The position numbers were made by a program, and so were the translations under genes. A stretch of 54,485 nt of DNA from Flavobacterium sp. (GTDB lineage Bacteria; Bacteroidota; Bacteroidia; Flavobacteriales; Flavobacteriaceae). Where the stretch lies: the NCBI RefSeq assembly GCF_028689845.1, contig NZ_JAQVCH010000015.1, positions 11,369 through 65,853 on the forward strand, given 5' to 3'. Shown piece by piece: positions 50,248 to 54,485 of the stretch. The stretch's first letter is position 1. Each line of letters opens with the position of its first letter. Under the pieces are notes generated by a model. That model ran no database searches. It had not been told where the DNA came from and saw nothing but the letters and a program-made list of their open reading frames with translations.

Positions 50248-51072
50248 ATGCCGAGAATTAACATTTTTTTAAAAGTAGTTGTTTTAAGCCTGTTTTGTTT
50301 TAAGTCTTTTGCACAAAATGATTCTATTGCAAGAATCAGTGATACAATTCAATCAGATTCTTTAACGTCGACTCTTATACTTTCTAATTTTGAAAACACA
50401 AATGACACCATTTCAAGTGTCATAATAACCAATATCTATAATCCACAACGTGATCCAAAACGCCTTTTATACAATACAGGAATGTATGCCGGTGTTGCTG
50501 TGGCTTCGTTTGGTTTGTTATGGATTGCTCCCGTAAGTATTTCTAAATGGGATAAGCAAGAGATTCAAGAAGAAGGATTATTAAAAAAATGGAAAGAAAA
50601 CGTAAAAGAAGGACCTGTTTTTGATGAAGATGAATTTTTCATGAATTATGTTGTGCATCCTTGGGCTGGTGGTGTTTATTATATGTCTGCTCGAGGTTCT
50701 GGTTACAAAAGATGGGAATCGTTTACGTATTCGTTTTTGATGTCAACATTTTTTTGGGAATACGGTGTCGAAGCATTTGCAGAAGTTCCTTCTATCCAAG
50801 ATTTAGTTATCACTCCTATAGTTGGCTCTATTATTGGTGAAGGTTTCTTTATTGCCAAAGGAAAAATTATCCAAAATGAAAGAAGGGTTTTAAAATCAAA
50901 GTTTTTAGGAAACACATTTCTTTTCGTGATGGATCCATTCAATGAAGTTTTAGATATATTTGGATATAAAACAACTAATAAAGTGGTTACTTATTCTAGC
51001 TTTGTTCCGATGGAGCGAAATGTTTTTAGCGGTAAACAAACTTGGGGATTACAAGTAGTAGTCAAGTTTTAA
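50248..51072 (+). CDS. DUF3943-like secreted/outer membrane protein
   Basis: Start ATG 50248 gives 274 aa with signal peptide MPRINIFLKVVVLSLFCFKSFAQ. After a polar stretch, the sequence YNTGMYAGVAVASFGLLWIAP, FFMNYVVHPWAGGVYYMSARG, SFLMSTFFWEYGVEAFAE and PSIQDLVITPIVGSIIGE matches the pattern of DUF3943 proteins, which have conserved HPxxG and WE motifs, with later KFLGNTFLFVMDPFNE. Location in or near the outer membrane is inferred. Function unknown. Convergent with the LETM1-related gene, 8 bp apart. Confidence 0.82.
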   Translation: MPRINIFLKVVVLSLFCFKSFAQNDSIARISDTIQSDSLTSTLILSNFENTNDTISSVIITNIYNPQRDPKRLLYNTGMYAGVAVASFGLLWIAPVSISKWDKQEIQEEGLLKKWKENVKEGPVFDEDEFFMNYVVHPWAGGVYYMSARGSGYKRWESFTYSFLMSTFFWEYGVEAFAEVPSIQDLVITPIVGSIIGEGFFIAKGKIIQNERRVLKSKFLGNTFLFVMDPFNEVLDIFGYKTTNKVVTYSSFVPMERNVFSGKQTWGLQVVVKF

Positions 51073-51080
51073 TCAAATTA

Positions 51081-52274
51081 TTAATTGTCTAAATTCTCAT
51101 TAAAAGAAGAAGGCAAAATTTGAGGAATAAACTTAATTAAAATTGGGAGCAATATACTTCCGCCAGGAAGCAAAAAAATCGTAAGCGAAGGAATTGTTTT
51201 ACAGATATCCAATAATTGCTTTTTCATTTTCTTCTTTTCCTCTGCTTCTAATTCTCTTTGAGTTGAATAAGCCAACAATACAACCAACTCTTTACTTTCT
51301 GATAGTTCTTTTTGAAGTCTTTTTTTATTTCTCTTAATTAAATTTATGACAGCTTGAGTCGATTGGTCATAAAAATGTTTTATCGGGTTGGAATAATTAA
51401 AATAAGGAATTTCAGATTTATGAATGGTGATAAAATTATCAATTGCAGTCAGACTTTCTAAAATATATGACTTTTCAAGTGAGAGTGTTCTGCCTAGTTC
51501 ATACAAAAATGCAGTTTCTTCTTTCTCTAACTGTTTATCGCTCCATAGAGCCATACCAGCTAAATCCATGATGTAGTATTTCTCCAAATTAGTTTGAAGA
51601 AACTCCAGCGGTATCTTGTCCAAGCTATCAATTCGAATGCCAGAAAATTTAGTATAACGAACAGAAGATTCAAATAATTTAATCAACAAATCATCATAAT
51701 GTGTTTTGTGTAATTTGCTCATTAAAGCCAAAGAAACCAAACTGAGAATTATTTCTTCAATTTTTTGAATATAATTTTTAGACAATTCACCTTTTCTTAA
51801 AAAGTGTTGAAAAGCCAAAACATCCACAAATAATAACGCATTAGTGACAATATGTGAAAAGTTTTTACTCACCATATTATCATTAGTCTGAACGCGTTCA
51901 TTGATGATTTTTTCGAGCTTTTGTGAATCGGATTCGCTAGGTAATAATTTCTTAAAAATAGAAAAACCTTGCGGACTCAATAGATTATAAAAGGCTAATG
52001 TTTTCTCGATAAAAGCAGTAGAATCATAGTTTTTGGTTTCTAATTGAAAAATGCTGTTCAAACTATTTAAAAGGGCAACTTTTGAAATTTCTTCAGAAGT
52101 CCACCCTTTTATCATTAAATCCTCATGCGAATCAATTCGAATAACATGACCATAAATAAAACCCGTCAGTCGAGTGCGACAATAAAAATCCTTACTCGTA
52201 TTCAAAGAAGGTATTGGCAAAGAATACTTACTAAAAAACTTGTCTATCCATCCAATGGCTGAAGGATTTATCAT
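51081..52274 (-). CDS. LETM1-related protein
   Basis: The 397-aa protein is soluble and helical until the last 45 residues, where KKKMKKQLLDICKTIPSLTI and FLLPGGSILLPILIKFIPQI match the LETM1-type C-terminal signature (LPGG, P-x-x-LPKL-like FIPQILP). In flavobacteria it is known as LETM1-related biofilm-associated protein. Mitochondrial LETM1 relates to cation exchange, but that activity is not shown here. A box TAAATTTG (minus strand, 52293-52286) lies 11 bases before the start codon. Confidence 0.83.
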   Translation of the reverse strand: MINPSAIGWIDKFFSKYSLPIPSLNTSKDFYCRTRLTGFIYGHVIRIDSHEDLMIKGWTSEEISKVALLNSLNSIFQLETKNYDSTAFIEKTLAFYNLLSPQGFSIFKKLLPSESDSQKLEKIINERVQTNDNMVSKNFSHIVTNALLFVDVLAFQHFLRKGELSKNYIQKIEEIILSLVSLALMSKLHKTHYDDLLIKLFESSVRYTKFSGIRIDSLDKIPLEFLQTNLEKYYIMDLAGMALWSDKQLEKEETAFLYELGRTLSLEKSYILESLTAIDNFITIHKSEIPYFNYSNPIKHFYDQSTQAVINLIKRNKKRLQKELSESKELVVLLAYSTQRELEAEEKKKMKKQLLDICKTIPSLTIFLLPGGSILLPILIKFIPQILPSSFNENLDN

Positions 52275-52285
52275 ATTTTTTTTGA

Positions 52286-52293
52286 CAAATTTA
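52286..52293 (-). promoter_or_regulatory. -7 box for the LETM1-related gene
   Basis: On the minus strand TAAATTTG, with TTG at 52319-52317 (spacer 23). Only 11 bases separate the box and the ATG at 52274. Confidence 0.4.
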
Positions 52294-52345
52294 GACTATT
52301 AATACTAAAATTAAAGCAATATATACAACGAACATTTGATTACGC

Positions 52346-53434
52346 TTATTTAAAATATGAAAAATTAGCGTTGTTTTCTATTTTCAATAAGGTTTGATAA
52401 ATTAACTGAATCACATGTTCTACGTCTTCTTGATGAACCATTTCTACTGTAGTATGCATATATCGTAACGGCAATGAAATTAAGGCAGATGGTACTCCGC
52501 CATTGCTATACGCAAAGGCATCCGTATCGGTTCCAGTAACTCTTGATGACGCATTTCGCTGAAACGGAATTTTATTTTCTTCCGCTGTGGCTATAATTAA
52601 TTCTCTTAAATTATTTTGAACAGCAGGAGCATAAGTAATCACCGGACCTTTTCCTATTTGTGTTTCTCCTTCAATTTTTTTATCAATCATAGGGGTAGTG
52701 GTGTCATGACAAACATCCGTCACTATGGCAACATTGGGTTTAATGGTTTTGGTAATCATTTCTGCACCTCTTAAGCCTACTTCTTCTTGAACAGAATTGG
52801 TAATGTATAATCCAAAAGGCAATTTCTTCTTATTTTCATGTAATAATCGTGCTACTTCGGCAATCATAAATCCGCCCATACGGTTGTCAATGGCTCGACA
52901 CACAAATTTATTTTCATTTAAAATCATAAATTCATCCGGATAGGTAATCACACATCCTACATGAACACCAAGTTTTTCCACTTCTTCTTTGGTAGAACAT
53001 CCAATATCTATAAATAGATTGTCTATTCGAGCGGTTTCTTCCTTGCTTCTGTTTCTAGTATGAATTGCAGGCCAACCAAAAACGCCTTTTATAATCCCTT
53101 TTTTAGTATGGATATTAACGCGTTTAGAAGGAGCAATTTGATGGTCTGAACCACCATTTCGTATAACATATAGCAATCCATTATCCGTAATGTAGTTTAC
53201 ATACCATGATATTTCGTCAGAATGACCTTCAATAACAACCTTATAAGGCGCCTCTGGATTTATAATTCCAACTGCAGTTCCATAATTGTCCGTAATAAAG
53301 GTGTCAACATACGGTTTTAGATAATCCATCCATATTTTCTGACCTTCAGATTCATAGCCGGTAGGAGAGGCGTTGTTTAAATATTTTTCTAAAAAAGTAA
53401 TAGATGATTTTTTTAGTATGGTTTTTGTAGACAT
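52346..53434 (-). CDS. M42 family metallopeptidase (aminopeptidase)
   Basis: M42 enzymes are dodecameric tetrahedral aminopeptidases that finish peptide breakdown. Metal ligands and catalytic residues are visible: VIEGHSDEISWYV (His-x-Asp), RAIDNRMGGFM (Asp), NSVQEEVGLRGAEM (catalytic Glu and metal Glu), ATDVCHDT-type IVTDVCHDTTT (Asp) and RYMHTTVEMVHQED (His). The 362-aa length is normal. Cytoplasmic. Monocistronic, divergent from the DUF4294 gene across 78 bp. Confidence 0.94.
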   Translation of the reverse strand: MSTKTILKKSSITFLEKYLNNASPTGYESEGQKIWMDYLKPYVDTFITDNYGTAVGIINPEAPYKVVIEGHSDEISWYVNYITDNGLLYVIRNGGSDHQIAPSKRVNIHTKKGIIKGVFGWPAIHTRNRSKEETARIDNLFIDIGCSTKEEVEKLGVHVGCVITYPDEFMILNENKFVCRAIDNRMGGFMIAEVARLLHENKKKLPFGLYITNSVQEEVGLRGAEMITKTIKPNVAIVTDVCHDTTTPMIDKKIEGETQIGKGPVITYAPAVQNNLRELIIATAEENKIPFQRNASSRVTGTDTDAFAYSNGGVPSALISLPLRYMHTTVEMVHQEDVEHVIQLIYQTLLKIENNANFSYFK

Positions 53435-53494
53435 AGTTAATTGAATTTTTTTGCTAATTTAAAAATAAGATTATATACCTTAACTATAAATAGC

Positions 53495-53502
53495 TATTTT
53501 TG
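53495..53502 (+). promoter_or_regulatory. -7 box for the DUF4294 gene
   Basis: TATTTTTG, 10 bases before ATG 53513 and 19 before ATG 53522. The distance fits the second ATG better. Confidence 0.45.
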
Positions 53503-53512
53503 ATTTTTATTT

Positions 53513-54217
53513 ATGAAATACATGAAATACTCTTTGTCCATTTTATTGTTTTTTTTGATATTAAATTCCTTGCAAGCTCAGGAAACTAAAAAAGATTCCA
53601 CGGTTATATATTATTTAATTGGGAATGATTCCATCCTTCGAACCTCTATGGATTTAGAAGAAGTTGTTGTTACGGGTGTCAAGTCTACCAAAGATGAGGA
53701 AGATCGTAAACGATTTTTATTACTTCAACAACGCGTCATAAAAGTCTATCCCTATGCAAAAACGGCTGCTGATAATTTAACCCAGCTCAATTTAAATATG
53801 GATAAATTTAAAACAGAACGAGAAAAAAAGAAATATTTTAAAATCGTTGAAAGTTATCTTGAAAATGAATTTGAAGGGCAGCTTAAAAAATTATCAAGAA
53901 AACAAGGACAAATTTTAGTGAAGTTAATTTATAGACAAACAGGACAATCAACTTTCGCCTTAGTGAAAGACCTAAAAAATGGGTGGAAAGCTTTTTGGGC
54001 AAGTAATACCGCAAAAGTTTTCGATATTGATTTGAAAACAGAATATGACCCTTTTTCGGTAACAGAAGATTTTTTAATTGAAAGTATACTTTTAAAAGCA
54101 TTCAATGAAGGTCGCCTTCAACGCCAAATGTCTGCTATACCAATCGATTATGTTGAACTTTCTAGAATTTGGAAAGAAAAGGTTGAAAAAGCAAAAGCAA
54201 AAAAAACTTCAGAGTAA
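53513..54217 (+). CDS. DUF4294 domain protein
   Basis: A signal peptide (MKYSLSILLFFLILNSLQAQ) starts at ATG 53522, or three codons earlier at 53513. The DUF4294 domain (about 50-225) shows LEEVVVTGVKSTKDEEDRKR, LQQRVIKVYPYAKTAADNL, KKLSRKQGQILVKLIYRQTG and a hydrophobic ILLKAFNEGRLQ. The family is widely conserved in Bacteroidota and is of unknown function, secreted to periplasm. In this genus it is often next to the M42 gene, as here. Confidence 0.88.
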   Translation: MKYMKYSLSILLFFLILNSLQAQETKKDSTVIYYLIGNDSILRTSMDLEEVVVTGVKSTKDEEDRKRFLLLQQRVIKVYPYAKTAADNLTQLNLNMDKFKTEREKKKYFKIVESYLENEFEGQLKKLSRKQGQILVKLIYRQTGQSTFALVKDLKNGWKAFWASNTAKVFDIDLKTEYDPFSVTEDFLIESILLKAFNEGRLQRQMSAIPIDYVELSRIWKEKVEKAKAKKTSE

Positions 54218-54272
54218 TTTTTTAATTTACTTTTTATAACTTTTCCCCCCACACTCTCGTTCTAGAATTCAT

Positions 54273-54296
54273 CTCTGTTTACCTACATAAACAGAG
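54273..54296 (+). terminator. Hairpin after the DUF4294 gene
   Basis: CTCTGTTTA / TAAACAGAG, a perfect 9-bp stem with loop CCTACA, 55 bases past the stop. It has no U run, so its role as a terminator is uncertain. Confidence 0.5.
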
Positions 54297-54306
54297 TGTA
54301 TTTATA

Positions 54307-54337
54307 TGTCTCCGTTTTAGGGACATTGTTTTTTTTA
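54307..54337 (+). terminator. Second hairpin with T run, probable terminator
   Basis: TGTCTC / GGGACA (one G-U pair) with loop CGTTTTA, followed by TTG and a T run. It is 10 bases after the first hairpin; together they form a tandem terminator. Confidence 0.7.
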
Positions 54338-54485
54338 CTAAATTCTGATGTTTTGTATTTTTATTTTCGATGAATTGATAGAAGGATGAAGTTTAAATAA
54401 AAAAACTTTCATATATAACCTTCGATATATCAGAGCATTGAAAAATACTTTAAAAAAGAGTTTAAAAAAGATTTGGAAAGCGATA

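Overview
The window is a contiguous piece of chromosome from a member of the Bacteroidota, most likely Flavobacterium or a close relative in the Flavobacteriaceae. The evidence is the strongly AT-rich sequence, promoters with the Bacteroidota -7 box TAnnTTTG, A-rich translation starts rather than Shine-Dalgarno sequences, two proteins with type IX secretion (T9SS) C-terminal sorting domains, and many families typical of this group (DUF4159, DUF4294, DUF4397, DUF4920, MepB, LETM1-related, THUMP-like methyltransferase, GH3-serine hydrolase fusion). I see no rRNA or tRNA gene, insertion sequence, integrase, prophage module, plasmid origin or CRISPR array.

Layout, left to right. 1-1408: start of a secreted DUF4397 repeat protein on the minus strand, made of nearly identical 690-bp units and running off the left edge. 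1409-1853: AT-rich gap. 1854-3016: an unrecognised 162-aa protein and a VanX-type D,D-dipeptidase. 3017-8271 (minus): a tight operon tsaD-rsmE-DUF4159-AI-2E transporter-THUMP-like methyltransferase-secreted protein. 8412-12931: tamB, split by a one-base frameshift near 10160 and without an ATG start. 13078-16437: pfkA, gapA, a BadF/N-acetylglucosamine-kinase-like ATPase and mgsA, a central carbon cluster with terminators after gapA and after the kinase. 16447-19573 (minus): ridA and an LptD-like outer-membrane protein, divergent from an envelope and redox run (amidase, MlaD/MCE protein, membrane Fe-S protein, HAD phosphatase, CCG-domain Fe-S protein, conserved 160-aa protein, GH3-serine hydrolase fusion) ending at 28201.

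28205-36819: SRPBCC protein and pyrE (minus), NUDIX hydrolase, two T9SS cargo proteins flanking an M14 carboxypeptidase, coaD-ddl (minus), then a PASTA membrane protein and rluD. 36862-41977: a low-complexity secreted protein, a BNR-repeat lipoprotein, an ECF sigma/anti-sigma/Spy-like operon and an SRPBCC-GyrI membrane protein. 42191-44562: small membrane protein, MazG-like pyrophosphohydrolase, MepB, ilvE. 44856-46825: DUF4920 lipoprotein, single-CxxCH lipoprotein, mnmD and a conserved 65-aa protein. 46856-50159: oxidative-stress block with oxyR divergent from dps, a DJ-1/PfpI lipoprotein and a beta-carbonic anhydrase. 50248-54217: DUF3943-like protein, LETM1-related protein, M42 aminopeptidase and DUF4294 protein; two hairpins follow.

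Functionally this is core genome: cell-envelope building (LptD, TamB, MlaD, amidase, Ddl, PASTA, VanX, GH3), tRNA/rRNA modification (TsaD, RsmE, RluD, MnmD), glycolysis and its methylglyoxal branch, and peroxide stress. I did not find a convincing novel defence or mobile system. The most useful leads are the homogenised DUF4397 repeat, the tamB lesions, the pyrE promoter embedded in the neighbouring NUDIX gene, the nested palindrome at oxyR, the split HdrD-like Fe-S pair around a HAD phosphatase, and the sigma-factor operon.
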